NCBI RefSeq assembly: GCF_001186365.1
Contig: NZ_LDTZ01000027.1
Location: forward strand, 1-51,622
DNA length: 51,622 bases
DNA from: Gordonia jacobaea
GTDB lineage: Bacteria; Actinomycetota; Actinomycetes; Mycobacteriales; Mycobacteriaceae
Direction: 5' to 3'
Part shown: positions 1 through 7,742 of the stretch, one piece after another
How the letters are laid out: each line of letters opens with the position of its first letter
Numbering within the stretch: the stretch's first letter is position 1
Position numbers and translations under genes: made by a program
Notes under the pieces: generated by a model
What the model was told of the DNA's origin: nothing
Database searches by the model: none
The model's input: only the letters and a program-made list of their open reading frames with translations

Positions 1-314
1 GGCCACGGCCGGTGAGCATGACCAGCCCGAGCACCGCCAGCGCCGCGCCGACGGCCAGGCCGAGGCGGGGGGGCCGCGGCGATGAGCGCGCGGGCGCCGG
101 CGCTGACGGCCAGGCCCGCCGCGGCGAGGGTGCCCGCGAATCCGAGGGTGAGCGCGGTCCCGGCGCGCAGGGCGCGCGCCATGCGGACCGGGAACGCGTC
201 GGTGGTGGTGTCGCCGAGGGTGTGGGTGATCCAGGCGGGCAGCAGCGCGAATCCGCACGGGTTGACCGGGGCGAGCATCCCGGCGGTGAACGCCAGCGCC
301 AGCAGTCCGCCCAT
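1..314 (-). CDS. CcdA-like membrane protein, 5' part only, apparent frameshift
   Basis: The gene starts at 314 (ATG overlapping the stop of the upstream lipoprotein gene as ATGA) and runs off the left edge. The first 80 codons read MGGLLALAFTAGMLAPVNPC then GFALLPAW, the membrane-embedded Pro-Cys-Gly motif of the CcdA/DsbD transmembrane family, which passes electrons across the membrane to thioredoxin-like partners. After about codon 80 the frame collapses into a Pro/Arg-rich run, while the next frame continues with a typical CcdA hydrophobic helix (LGLAVGAALAVLGLVML). The shift falls in a run of seven C on the coding strand (67-73). It may be a real mutation or a homopolymer base-calling error. 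It is the last visible gene of the minus-strand mercury transcription unit and is probably the electron donor for the lipoprotein before it. Confidence 0.75.
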   Translation of the reverse strand, partial: MGGLLALAFTAGMLAPVNPCGFALLPAWITHTLGDTTTDAFPVRMARALRAGTALTLGFAGTLAAAGLAVSAGARALIAAAPPPRPGRRRGAGGARAGHAHRPW

Positions 315-829
315 CACGCCGCTCCCGCGTCGCGCAGTGCGGTGGTGATCTGGTCGGCGGACGGGTCGGTGGCGCGGTAGGTGACCTTGCCCGCCGGATC
401 GACCACGACCAGCGTCGAGAGCGACGCCACCGAGAGTCGTGTGGTGAGGGTGGCGCCGGTGTCGATCACGGCGGGCAGCGCCTGGGTGCCGGTGAAGTCC
501 TGGAACCCGGCCACCGTCTGCGCGGATTCACCCGGATCCATGTCGACCAGCACGAACGACGCCTTGTCGCCGAGTTGTCCGGCCGCCTGCGCCACCGATT
601 TCGCGCCGCCCACGCATTCGCCGCAGCCGACGGAGAAGAAGAACAACGCGGTCGGCTTGTCACCGGGCACGCTGATGGAGGTGCCGGTGACGGTGTCGAC
701 CTGCACCGGCGCCACCGGATCCTGCGCCGTCGTGTCGGTCGAGGTGCACCCGGTGAGGGCCAGGGCTGCGGACAGCGCCAGCGCGGCGGCGGCGAGGGCG
801 GGGCGGCGAAAGCGTGGCAGAGTGGCCAT
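314..829 (-). CDS. thioredoxin-like lipoprotein with CGEC motif
   Basis: 171 residues when started at the ATG at 829. An upstream in-frame start at 988 would put a charged extension before the signal peptide, so I reject it. Residues 7-28 form a lipoprotein signal peptide ending in the lipobox LTGC (Cys28). The mature part is a thioredoxin/TlpA fold with FFFSVGCGEC, where Cys69 and Cys72 form the redox pair (CGEC instead of the usual CxPC), followed by strands FVLVDMD and a TLVVVDPAGKV edge. It sits between the MerF/MerT-like gene and the CcdA-like gene, which suggests an extracytoplasmic thiol protein re-reduced by CcdA. A role in handling Hg(II) outside the cell is inference. Some families in this position are annotated only as redoxin. 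Confidence 0.8.
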   Translation of the reverse strand: MATLPRFRRPALAAAALALSAALALTGCTSTDTTAQDPVAPVQVDTVTGTSISVPGDKPTALFFFSVGCGECVGGAKSVAQAAGQLGDKASFVLVDMDPGESAQTVAGFQDFTGTQALPAVIDTGATLTTRLSVASLSTLVVVDPAGKVTYRATDPSADQITTALRDAGAA

Positions 830-915
830 TCGAGGACAGTGGCCTTTCGTGCGGGGGCGAGGGAGTGTCAGCGCGGTCTCGCGACCGCTCATCGGGGTGT
901 CAGAGTTCGAGACGG

Positions 916-1239
916 TCATGCCGGGGTTTCCGTCCGGTCGCGGTCGGCCGGAGCCGACCGAGGGGATCCGGGTCGGGGCGGACAACACCCCGTGGCCTTA
1001 CGGGCGCGGCGCCGCAGGGTGTAGCCGACGGCGGCGGCCACGACCAGCACGCCTGCGGCAAGCAGCCACGGGCTGGTCAAGACACCGCCGAGACCGGCGA
1101 GCACGCCGCCGGCGATCAGGGCGGGACCGGCGCAGCAGGCGACCATCACCAGCACGCCACCGGCCACTGCGAGCAGACCACCGAACCCGCCCGAGTCGTT
1201 GTCGGGTGTGTTCATCGCCTTGTTGTCGGGTGTGTTCAT
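916..1239 (-). CDS. MerF/MerT-like mercuric ion transport protein
   Basis: 107 residues, two predicted membrane helices. Helix 1 carries a vicinal cysteine pair in VMVACCAGPALIAGG (Cys35-Cys36), as in MerF and MerT where such a pair hands Hg(II) across the membrane. A second vicinal pair lies in the cytoplasmic tail (ATGCCPP), in place of MerF's second pair. It overlaps the stop of the ArsR-type merR gene by ATGA, so translation is probably coupled. The start is duplicated: a 24-bp tandem repeat encodes MNTPDNKA twice over, so a second ATG lies at 1215. I cannot place it firmly in MerT, MerF or another named Mer transporter family, but the cysteine layout and location support mercury uptake. 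Confidence 0.7.
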   Translation of the reverse strand: MNTPDNKAMNTPDNDSGGFGGLLAVAGGVLVMVACCAGPALIAGGVLAGLGGVLTSPWLLAAGVLVVAAAVGYTLRRRARKATGCCPPRPGSPRSAPADRDRTETPA

Positions 1240-1243
1240 CGCC
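1199..1243 (-). repeat. tandem 24-bp repeat duplicating the start codon of the transporter gene
   Basis: A 21-bp unit (coding strand GGCGATGAACACACCCGACA plus A) is present at 1199-1219 and again at 1223-1243, period 24. Each unit carries an ATG in the same frame, so the protein begins MNTPDNKAMNTPDND. The upstream ATG (1239) overlaps the merR stop; the downstream ATG (1215) is preceded by AAGG. Confidence 0.85.
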
Positions 1244-1622
1244 GCCCACTACCGTCCGCGGCGGGGATGCGCGGGCAGCAGCCCAGCGCGGCGGAGTTGT
1301 CGGCCGCCAGCGACCGCGCCAGCATCACCAGGTCAGCTACCCGCGGATCACCCACGGAGTACCGCAGTTTCTTCCCGTCGCGGCGCGCGAGGACATACCC
1401 GCAGTCGGCCAGGCAGGACAGGTGTACCGACACCCGGGGCTGCGAGATGCCGGCGTGTTCGACGCAGTCGGCGGAGGTGCGCTCCCCGGCGAGGATGAAT
1501 TCGAGGAGCTTGAGCCGGGTCGGATCCGACAGGGCGCGAAAAAACTTCGCCGTCGTATCCAGATGCGTACACGCCGACTCGGCACCGGGCACGGTGACAG
1601 TGGCGGTGGTGGACCGGGCCAT
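1236..1622 (-). CDS. merR: ArsR/SmtB-family mercury repressor (MerR of the actinobacterial type)
   Basis: 128 residues. A winged-helix ArsR fold is clear: ALSDPTRLKLLEFI (helix 1-2) and the recognition region ISQPRVSVHLSCLADCGYV. Cysteines at 18, 53, 70, 74 and the 115-116 pair are available for metal binding; the pair Cys70/Cys74 sits in the DNA-recognition helix as in metal-sensing ArsR proteins. In Streptomyces and relatives the mer repressor is of this ArsR type, not the MerR family, and lies divergent from merA as here. A close homologue lies at 27451-27828 in cluster 2. It probably represses both divergent transcription units from the dyads in 1648-1699. Confidence 0.88.
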   Translation of the reverse strand: MARSTTATVTVPGAESACTHLDTTAKFFRALSDPTRLKLLEFILAGERTSADCVEHAGISQPRVSVHLSCLADCGYVLARRDGKKLRYSVGDPRVADLVMLARSLAADNSAALGCCPRIPAADGSGRR

Positions 1623-1641
1623 GGGATCGCCTCCACGAGAC

Positions 1642-1699
1642 TTGAACTATTCGGATAAGCGCATAATATGGTTCCGGTAGATATTCGTCAACACGAATA
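1642..1699. promoter_or_regulatory. overlapping divergent mer promoters with dyad operators (cluster 1)
   Basis: Plus strand: TTGAAC at 1642-1647, 16-bp spacer, TAATAT at 1664-1669, reading toward merA. Minus strand: TTGACG (1691-1686), 17-bp spacer, TATTAT (1668-1663), reading toward merR. The two -10 elements overlap almost completely. The inverted repeat TATTCG-N6-CGAATA (1682-1699) covers the minus -35 and a second, imperfect dyad TATTCG...GCATA (1648-1665) covers the plus spacer. The same arrangement is conserved at 27847-27904 in cluster 2, which supports function. Repressor identity (the ArsR-type MerR) is inference. Confidence 0.75.
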
Positions 1700-1744
1700 G
1701 CAGCCGTTGTCGGTTCAGCGGTTGCCCGACCAGGAGGCACCCTC

Positions 1745-3181
1745 GTGACCTTGACAGATTCCCGCGCCGATCTGGCGATCATCGGTTCCGGCTCGGCGGC
1801 GTTCGCCGCCGCCATCGCCGCGGTCAACCTCGGCAAACGGGTGGTGATGGTGGAGCGCGGGACGGTCGGGGGCACGTGCGTGAACGTCGGGTGTGTGCCC
1901 TCGAAGGCGCTGCTGGCCGCCGCCGAGGCCCGCCACGCCGCCGAGGCGGCGGGCCGGTTCCCCGGGCTCACCCCCGCCGAGGTGCCGCTGGATTTCCCCG
2001 CCCTGATCGCGGGCAAGGACGCGCTGGTCGGGCAGCTGCAGGCGGAGAAGTATGTCGACCTGGCCGCCGACTACGGGTGGGAGATCGTCTCCGGCACCGC
2101 GGTGTTCGACGGCAGCGCCGAGGCACCCGTGCTGCGGGTCGCGCGCGCCGAGGGCGGTGTACGGGTGATCGAGGCCGACCAGTATCTGATCGCCACCGGT
2201 GCCGCGCCCTGGGCTCCGCCGATCGACGGCCTCGTTGAGGCCGGGTATCTGACCTCGACCACCGCCATGGACCTCCAGCAGCTGCCGGAGTCGCTGATCG
2301 TGGTGGGTGCGGGCTATGTGGGGCTCGAGCAGGCCCAGCTGTTCGCCCGCCTGGGCAGCAAGGTCACGGTGATCGCGCGTAGCCGGCTGACCTCGGGTGA
2401 GGAACCGGAAATCTCGGCCGCGCTCGAGGCCGTCTTCGCCCACGAGCGCATCGACGTGCTCACCACCGCCACCGTCGAGAAGGTCCTCGCCGACGACGGG
2501 CACAAGGTGGTGACCGTGCGCACCGGCGGCGGCGCCAGCACCGAGCTGCGGGCCGAGCAGGTGCTGATGGCCACCGGCCGCCGCCCCAACACCGCCGGGC
2601 TGGGCCTGGATGCGGTCGGCGTCGCCGTCGACGAGCGGGGCGCGGTCGTGGTCGACGACCGCCAGCGCAGCAGCAATCCGCGCATCTGGGCGGCCGGGGA
2701 CGTGGCCGGGGATCCGCAGTTCGTGTACGTGGCCGCCGCGCAGGGCACCCTGGTCGCCGACAACGCCCTGGCCGGTGCCGATCGCGTCCTGGACTACACC
2801 ACGGTGCCGCGCGTGACGTTCACCAGCCCCGCGATCGCCTCGGTCGGACTGACCGACGCGCAAGCCGCCGCGGCCGGGCTGGCCTGCCAGTGCCGGGTGC
2901 TGGGGTTGTCGAGCGTGCCGCGGGCGCTGGTCAACCGGGACACCCGCGGCCTGGTCAAGATCGTCGCCGAAGCCGGCACCGGCCGGATCATGGGCGTGCA
3001 CGCCCTCAGCGACGGCGCCGGGGACCTGATCACCGCCGCCACCTATGCGATGACCGCGGGTCTGACCGTCGACCGGCTCGCCCACACCTGGGCGCCGTAC
3101 CTGACCATGGCCGAAGCGCTGAAACTGACCGCGCAGACTTTCACCACCGACGTCACCAAACTGTCCTGCTGCGCAGGCTGA
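1745..3181 (+). CDS. merA: mercuric reductase MerA (cluster 1)
   Basis: 478 residues from the GTG at 1745, preceded by AGGAGG at about 1731-1736. Family: FAD/NAD(P)H disulfide oxidoreductase reducing Hg(II) to Hg(0) in the cytoplasm. Visible elements: FAD-binding GSGSAAFAAAIAA near the N-terminus, redox-active disulfide GGTCVNVGC (Cys45, Cys50), NAD(P)-binding GAGYVGLEQAQLF near residue 190, second FAD motif IWAAGDVAG, and the C-terminal vicinal cysteines in KLSCCAG (475-476) that deliver Hg(II). There is no N-terminal HMA metal-binding domain, as is usual for actinobacterial MerA. It is followed after 22 bp by a MerR-family gene. A second, roughly 85% similar copy is at 27953-29389. Confidence 0.96.
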   Translation: MTLTDSRADLAIIGSGSAAFAAAIAAVNLGKRVVMVERGTVGGTCVNVGCVPSKALLAAAEARHAAEAAGRFPGLTPAEVPLDFPALIAGKDALVGQLQAEKYVDLAADYGWEIVSGTAVFDGSAEAPVLRVARAEGGVRVIEADQYLIATGAAPWAPPIDGLVEAGYLTSTTAMDLQQLPESLIVVGAGYVGLEQAQLFARLGSKVTVIARSRLTSGEEPEISAALEAVFAHERIDVLTTATVEKVLADDGHKVVTVRTGGGASTELRAEQVLMATGRRPNTAGLGLDAVGVAVDERGAVVVDDRQRSSNPRIWAAGDVAGDPQFVYVAAAQGTLVADNALAGADRVLDYTTVPRVTFTSPAIASVGLTDAQAAAAGLACQCRVLGLSSVPRALVNRDTRGLVKIVAEAGTGRIMGVHALSDGAGDLITAATYAMTAGLTVDRLAHTWAPYLTMAEALKLTAQTFTTDVTKLSCCAG

Positions 3182-3203
3182 CGCCGTCGGACGGGAGGCA
3201 GTG

Positions 3204-3626
3204 ATGAACGGACACATGACGATCGGGGACCTCTCGGCCCGCACCGGGGTGCCGGTGAAGGCGCTGCGCGAGTACACCGACCTCGGCCTGATCTACACCC
3301 TGGGCCGCAGCCCGGCCAGCTACCGCCTCTACACCGACGACGCGGAGTGGTGCGTGCGGTTCATCGGCGAGCTGCGCGGCCTCGGGCTCACCATCGCCGA
3401 GATCTGCCAGCTCACCTCCACCGACCGTGACGACCACGGCCGTTCGGTCGGCGCCCATCTCGCCGAGCTGCTGCAGCGGTCGCGGCAGCGGCTGCGCCAG
3501 CGCATCGCCGATGCCGAGCAGATCCTCGACCGCATCGACGCCTTCGAAACCGCACACCGTGCGCATCTGGCCACCGACGACCTGTGCTGGGCCGGTGACC
3601 CGTGCGGATGCGAGCTACGGGCTTGA
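3204..3626 (+). CDS. MerR-family regulator, likely controlling merB
   Basis: 140 residues from the ATG at 3204 (GGGAGGC at 3193-3199; a GTG at 3201 is too close to it). N-terminal MerR winged helix: HMTIGDLSARTGVPVKALREY then GLIYTLGRSPASYRLY. A long coiled-coil helix follows (LAELLQRSRQRLRQRIADAEQILDRI), and the C-terminus has cysteines in LCWAGDPCGCE. These are in place for metal or organomercurial binding but do not match the Cys82/117/126 spacing of Tn501 MerR. Its stop overlaps the -35 element of a MerR-type promoter in front of merB, so autoregulated control of merB is likely. The cluster 2 copy (29414) is frameshifted just before the C-terminal cysteines. Confidence 0.85.
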   Translation: MNGHMTIGDLSARTGVPVKALREYTDLGLIYTLGRSPASYRLYTDDAEWCVRFIGELRGLGLTIAEICQLTSTDRDDHGRSVGAHLAELLQRSRQRLRQRIADAEQILDRIDAFETAHRAHLATDDLCWAGDPCGCELRA

Positions 3627-3654
3627 CCCTCACCCCGGGGACAGACCCTACCGT
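3623..3654 (+). promoter_or_regulatory. MerR-type promoter for merB, 20-bp spacer with dyad (cluster 1)
   Basis: TTGACC at 3623-3628 and TACCGT at 3649-3654 are separated by 20 bp, an overlong spacer typical of promoters that MerR-family activators untwist. The spacer holds the dyad around CCCCGGGG. The cluster 2 equivalent (29832-29863) has TTGACT, the same 20-bp spacing, the same TACCGT and a perfect 16-bp palindrome. Confidence 0.7.
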
Positions 3655-3696
3655 CGGCACCGTCACTGTCCGATCGCCCTCGAGGAGTCCGATCCC

Positions 3697-4145
3697 ATGA
3701 GTACCGACAACCTCACTGCCGACGTTTTCGCCAAGATCCTGCCCGCCGGCCGGGACCGGGCGCTGATGCGCGCCGCGCTGCGGCTGCTCGCCCACGGCAC
3801 CCCGGTCACCGTCACCGAACTCGCCGCCGCCGCGGGAGTGCCCGACCTCGACCCCGCGCAGACGCCGATCGGCGCCGACGTCGAATACGACGAGGCCGGC
3901 CGGATCGTCGGCTGGGGCCTGACCCTCAACCCGACCCCGCACCGGTTCAGCGTCGGTGGCCACCAGCTCTACACCTGGTGTGCCCCCGACACCCTCATCT
4001 TCCCCGCCGTCATCGGCGCACCCGCCTGCATCGAATCCGACTGCCCGATCACGGGCACCACCGTGCGCCTGACCATCGACCCCGTCACCGGGGTCAGCGA
4101 CCTGGAACCGGCCACTGCGATGGTGGCCTTCGTCGACCCCGACCG
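3697..4145 (+). pseudogene. merB: truncated organomercurial lyase MerB (N-terminal 150 residues)
   Basis: Starts at ATG 3697 (GAGGAG upstream). The first ~150 codons align residue by residue with the intact MerB at 29907: LLAHG.PVTVTELAAAAGV, then GLTLNPTPHRF and LYTWCAPDTL, carrying the equivalents of catalytic Cys96 and Asp99. At VAFVDPDRI (about 4140-4150) similarity to MerB stops and the sequence becomes the complement of a Tn3-family transposase gene. The open frame continues to 5055 only because it reads the antisense of that transposase. The second catalytic cysteine (Cys159 equivalent, RATCC in the intact copy) is lost, so the product is very unlikely to cleave C-Hg bonds. Confidence 0.9.
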
Positions 4146-4959
4146 GATCCCGGCGTTCGAGGGCTTGGCCCGTCAAGCGGCGGCCCACCGTCGCCAGGAA
4201 CCGCCGCCGCTCCGCCGGCAGCACCGACATGTCCAGCTCATCCGCGCCCAGGTTGCGCAGGAACACCAGCTTCTCGACCTCGGCCTTCACCGCGGTCGCC
4301 GACGCCTCCACCGGGCCGGTCGACAACCACCGCAACCGCGACATCTCGATCGACGGGTCGACGACCAGCAACGCATCCAGTTCCTTACACCGCTGCGGCG
4401 TGAACTCGCGCGCCAACCGGTCGTAGGTCTCCCGCTGCGCCCGCGTGCGAGCGTGCGCGACCCGGCGGACCACCGTTTCCGGGCCCGGCCGGATCACCCG
4501 CGCCGAGATCAGGTACTCACACGCCAGCCGGAACAACAGCGTCGGCGAATCGTGCTCCATCGCCCGCGCCAGCAGAAACTCATCCAGCTCCTTCAACTCC
4601 ATCGCCCCGGCAGGCCGCCACCCCAGATACTGGGCCACCAGCCGCACATGCTCGGTCCGCGTCTGCGCCCGCTTGCCATACGAACGAAGCTGCGCTGCAT
4701 CGATATTCAGCTGATCCGCCAGCCGGGCCACCGCCACCGGCGGCGCCGACGGCACCTTGTCCGGCACGAACCCCAGCCACGGCAAGGTGCACAACGCCAC
4801 CGCCAGGCCCAGACGGACCGCAGGGCCCCTGCCCTGCGGAGCAACAAACGCCAGATCCGCCGGGGTCAGCGTGAAGTACCGGAACAACTCCTCACGACTG
4901 ATCTCCGGGAACTCCCGCAGGCGCTGCAACTCCTCGTCCGCGAATACCCGCGTCGCCAC
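4146..4959 (-). pseudogene. tnpA: Tn3-family transposase, N-terminal fragment
   Basis: From ATG 4959 about 268 codons match the N-terminal DUF4158 region of Tn3-family transposases: FADEELQRLREFPEISREEL, FVPDKVPSAPPVAVARLADQL, and ending in LATVGRRLTGQALERRDP, which in complete proteins is the start of the catalytic part. The remaining ~700 residues with the DDE residues are absent; at about 4150 the frame enters merB DNA read backwards. The gene is preceded by a 38-bp Tn3-type terminal repeat at 5070-5107, so the left part of the transposon was deleted when the junction to merB formed. Confidence 0.88.
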
Positions 4960-5069
4960 GAACCCCAGCCTCCAACACGCCGACCAACCTCATCGGCAGA
5001 CAAGCCAAGCACCAACCACCCCGGCCCGCAGCCCGAACCGAGAAATCGCCGCTGACCAGGCACTACGCG

Positions 5070-5107
5070 AACTTCGTTGTTTTTTGCGCCATTACTACCG
5101 GGACCCC
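5070..5107 (-). repeat. 38-bp Tn3-type terminal inverted repeat abutting istB
   Basis: On the minus strand the sequence begins GGGGTCCCGGTAGTAATGGC and ends at 5070, exactly 38 bp, the usual Tn3 repeat length with GGGG at the tip. IstB coding sequence begins at the very next base (5108). The partner repeat is not in the window. Confidence 0.7.
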
Positions 5108-5341
5108 GACCTCGATGCCCAGCAGGTGCTCGAGAGTCTGGGTCATCGACCACTCGTGCTCGCTGGCGGCCGCCAAGACTTGGGGCAGGGCTTCGGCTGC
5201 GGCGTCGAGTTTGAGGACGGCGAGATGTCCGCGTAGTTGCTGGTAGACCGAGATCGCTGATTGTGACTGTGGCCCAACACTATTCGAAGAGTCCAGCCCA
5301 GCATTGTCGGTGTCGGTGTCGGTGTTGGTGTTGGTGGTCAT
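5108..5341 (-). pseudogene. istB: IstB (IS21 helper ATPase), N-terminal fragment
   Basis: Starts at ATG 5341, overlapping the istA stop by ATGA. About 77 codons survive: a low-complexity Thr/Asn/Asp leader, then YQQLRGHLAVLKLDAAAEAL and TLEHLLGIEV, which is the N-terminal region of IstB. The Walker motifs of the AAA+ domain are absent. The coding sequence stops at 5107/5108 where the Tn3 terminal repeat begins, so the Tn3-family transposon inserted into this gene. Confidence 0.85.
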
Positions 5342-6687
5342 GGGAGGTGGGTCCTGTTCTGTGCGGCGCGTTCGTACACGCTCATGTCGATGATCGATGC
5401 CTGCGGGCCGGTATCGTCGGTGTTGGTTGTGTTGTGGCGCAGTGTGTTTGCGGCGTCTCGGGCGGCCTGGCCGGGTGGGATACGTTCTTTGCGGCGATGC
5501 GGCCGACGGCTGCTGGAGGCGCCGGCTTTGGCCAGGGTCTCCAGCGCGACGACATGCCCGTGATCACGCACTTGGGCGCCCGACCCGGGCGTGGCGAGGC
5601 GGTGCCGCGCGATCACGATGCCCGAATCGGTGGCGATGTCGATGTGTCCGTCCCCGAGCCGCTCGCTCACGGTGACTTCACTCATCGCCACCTCCGGCGG
5701 CACCGAGTACTGGTTGCCGCGCCACGCCACCAGCGCCTGGCGCGATACCGTGCGCATCTCGGTGAGCGTGGCCGGATACGGAGCCGCTGGTGGGGCGCTG
5801 AGCGGTTCGCGAGCGGCCACCATGATCACACTCGCCCGACCATCAGAGGTCGGGCGCATCCGTGCATCCGAGCGGGTGCGGCAGAAGGTGTCGCAGCTGG
5901 TTTGCGCTTGTTCGGGTGTCGTCTCGTCGGGAAGGGTGCGCCACCAGCGTTGTGCAGCAGTGTGATTGGACTTCTCCACCACACCCTTGCGATTGCCTCT
6001 GCGAGGTGGGCACACATCGACCGAGACCCCGTAATACTTGGCCACGTCAGCGAACTCGGCGGTCAACGCGCCGGTCGACGGGTGGCAAACCGTCGCCATC
6101 CGGTCAAATCGCCACGACTTGGTGACCCCGCCGAGTCGGCGGGTGATGCGGTCGATCCCGGCGATCACCTGCGGGCGAGTCATATCCGGCGCCAGGTAGC
6201 CCCGCCATTTGCCGGAATGCGCCAACGACCCGACAAGCAGGAATGCTGTTGAACCCCAACCCCATTCGTCCGGCGGGTTCGGTAACTCCACCCAATCCCA
6301 TTGCGTCTCCTCACCCGGCGGATGCTCGACGACCGCGTTCGCCCGCTCCGTCACCAGGGCGCACGCCTCACATGTCGGACGCAGGCCACGTTGCCGGATC
6401 TGGCGGGTCAATGTCGGATAGGACTGGGTGTAGCCGAGGTCCTCGAGTTCGTCGCACAACGTCCGTGACCACAGATGTGGGTCCTCAACCAGACGCGCGG
6501 TGACGTAGGCCAGGAACGGCTCGAACGGATCCGCCGCCGACTTCTTACGCTCGCCCGGGCTGCGCTCACCCTTGAGGTAGGCGCGAATGGTTTTCCTGTC
6601 GTGCCCGGTGTGGCGGGCGATCGCCGAGATCGTCCACCCCCGTTTGTGTAGTGCATGTACTTCCACATCGTTCTCCCGTGTCAACAT
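5338..6687 (-). CDS. istA: IS21-family transposase IstA
   Basis: 449 residues. N-terminal helix-turn-helix (LHKRGWTISAIARHTGHDRK), then an rve/DDE integrase core with QWDWVELPN, a conserved aromatic region FLLVGSLAHSGKWRGYLAPD, and VEKSNHTAAQRWW near the last acidic residue. The C-terminal beta-barrel region (LVAWRGNQYSVPPEV) is typical of IstA. The gene looks intact, but transposition needs IstB, which is truncated, so the element is probably immobile unless helped by another IS21. Confidence 0.92.
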   Translation of the reverse strand: MLTRENDVEVHALHKRGWTISAIARHTGHDRKTIRAYLKGERSPGERKKSAADPFEPFLAYVTARLVEDPHLWSRTLCDELEDLGYTQSYPTLTRQIRQRGLRPTCEACALVTERANAVVEHPPGEETQWDWVELPNPPDEWGWGSTAFLLVGSLAHSGKWRGYLAPDMTRPQVIAGIDRITRRLGGVTKSWRFDRMATVCHPSTGALTAEFADVAKYYGVSVDVCPPRRGNRKGVVEKSNHTAAQRWWRTLPDETTPEQAQTSCDTFCRTRSDARMRPTSDGRASVIMVAAREPLSAPPAAPYPATLTEMRTVSRQALVAWRGNQYSVPPEVAMSEVTVSERLGDGHIDIATDSGIVIARHRLATPGSGAQVRDHGHVVALETLAKAGASSSRRPHRRKERIPPGQAARDAANTLRHNTTNTDDTGPQASIIDMSVYERAAQNRTHLP

Positions 6688-6691
6688 GAAA

Positions 6692-6813
6692 GCGGGCCTC
6701 CCGAGATAGTTGGTGAGTGGTCAGAGACCATCAGCATCACGGGAGGCCCGCCTACTCTGGCGGTGCCACACGGGTGGGGAATTCAGATGAGCATCACTGG
6801 GGAATTTCGATGA
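6692..6813. repeat. IS21 end region: 12-bp inverted repeat and direct terminal repeats
   Basis: GCGGGCCTCCCG (6692-6703) and CGGGAGGCCCGC (6740-6751) are perfect inverted repeats just upstream of istA. Beyond them TGGGGAATTCAGATGA (6775-6790) and TGGGGAATTTCGATGA (6798-6813) are direct repeats of the kind found at IS21 ends. The second overlaps the ATG of the DUF2637 gene, so the IS end is at or near 6800. Confidence 0.6.
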
Positions 6814-7593
6814 GCGCCGTCATCATCGTCGTTGCGGCCTCATTCACCCTGAGCTTCACAGCACTGAGCGACCTCGCCCGCATGTCCGGGGCCATCCCGG
6901 ACCGCCTGACCTGGCTCCTACCCGTCGTGATCGACGTCTTCATTCTGCAAGCCACCTGGTGCGTCTACGCCGCGACGACGCCGGCAAGCGATACCACTTC
7001 GCGATGCTGGCGATCTCCAGCACAGTCAGTGTCGCCGGCAATGCCGGCCACGCATTCCTGGCCAGCGACCAGGGGTCATGCACGGCCTGATGGCCGTGGC
7101 CATCGCCATCGTGGCGCCCCTGGCCCTGCTGGCAAGCATCCACGGCCTGGTCATGCACGTCTGGGCCGGCGGGGGAGTAACCGCGCACAACCGGACGCCG
7201 GACGTCGAGCATGACCCTGTGGACAGTGCACCCCATGCACACCCGCAGGTCAGCGCACCGACAGAGCCGCACCCGCAACACAACAATGCACAGGACGACG
7301 CAGACACCTCGCCACTGAGCCTCACGGACCTCGACGCACAGATCACCGACTCCGACCTCGACCTGGCCCGACTCGTGTGCAGCCGAGGTCGCAACGACGA
7401 CCGTGTGGTCGCGCGCGTACTCGTCGCCGAACGACTCCGAGTCCACCGCGAGCAGACCGCCGACCTCACCGGCGTGCACAGAACCACGATCGGCCGTTGG
7501 CGCGACCTCGCGGCCGAGTGCACCGCCGACGCGTCGCCGCGCAGCGAGCGTGTGCACACAGCGGATCAGCCCGCACTCGCCCACGCCCACTGA
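6810..7593 (+). pseudogene. DUF2637 membrane protein with HTH tail, two frameshifts
   Basis: Three overlapping reading frames together form one DUF2637-type protein. Frame 1 (from ATG 6810) gives VVAASFTLSFTALSDLARMS and DRLTWLLPVVIDVFILQATW. Frame 2 (about 6970-7080) gives KRYHFAMLAISSTVSVAGNA, the conserved second half of the membrane domain. Frame 3 (7078-7593) gives AIAIVAPLALLASIHGLVMH, a Pro/His linker and a C-terminal HTH (EQTADLTGVHRTTIGRW). Two single-base changes, near 6970 and 7075, break the gene. DUF2637 proteins are common on actinobacterial plasmids and conjugative elements beside transfer genes; their function is not established. Confidence 0.75.
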
Positions 7594-7714
7594 GCACGCC
7601 AGGCAATCGTCTCGTGAGTACGCCGTGAATACATGAGTCGGCGGGGGTGCGTGTGGTCCCAGACTTCCCGTTCCAGGCACACCCCCACCTACCCGAACAG
7701 ACTACACATGCATC

Positions 7715-7730
7715 GAACACCCATTCGAGA
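7715..7730. promoter_or_regulatory. candidate LexA (SOS) box
   Basis: TCGAACACCCATTCGA matches the actinobacterial SOS consensus TCGAAC-N4-GTTCGA with one mismatch. It lies 20 bp upstream of an ATG-TTC-G start (7751-7757) that is cut by the IS481 end at 7758. Confidence 0.5.
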
Positions 7731-7742
7731 ACCGGGGTTAGA

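Noticed and set aside
12..380. 122-codon plus-strand ORF at the left edge
   Set aside because: Arg/Gly/Ala-rich antisense of the CcdA-like gene.
1715..3277. 520-codon ORF on the minus strand opposite merA
   Set aside because: Gly/Arg/His-rich antisense shadow of a high-GC gene; the same shadow appears opposite the second merA (27932-29506).
3427..5055. A 542-codon plus-strand ORF beginning in the MerR-family gene
   Set aside because: Only codons for MerB residues 1-150 (from 3697) are coding in this frame. The rest is the antisense of the Tn3 transposase fragment, and the first part is another frame of the MerR-family gene.
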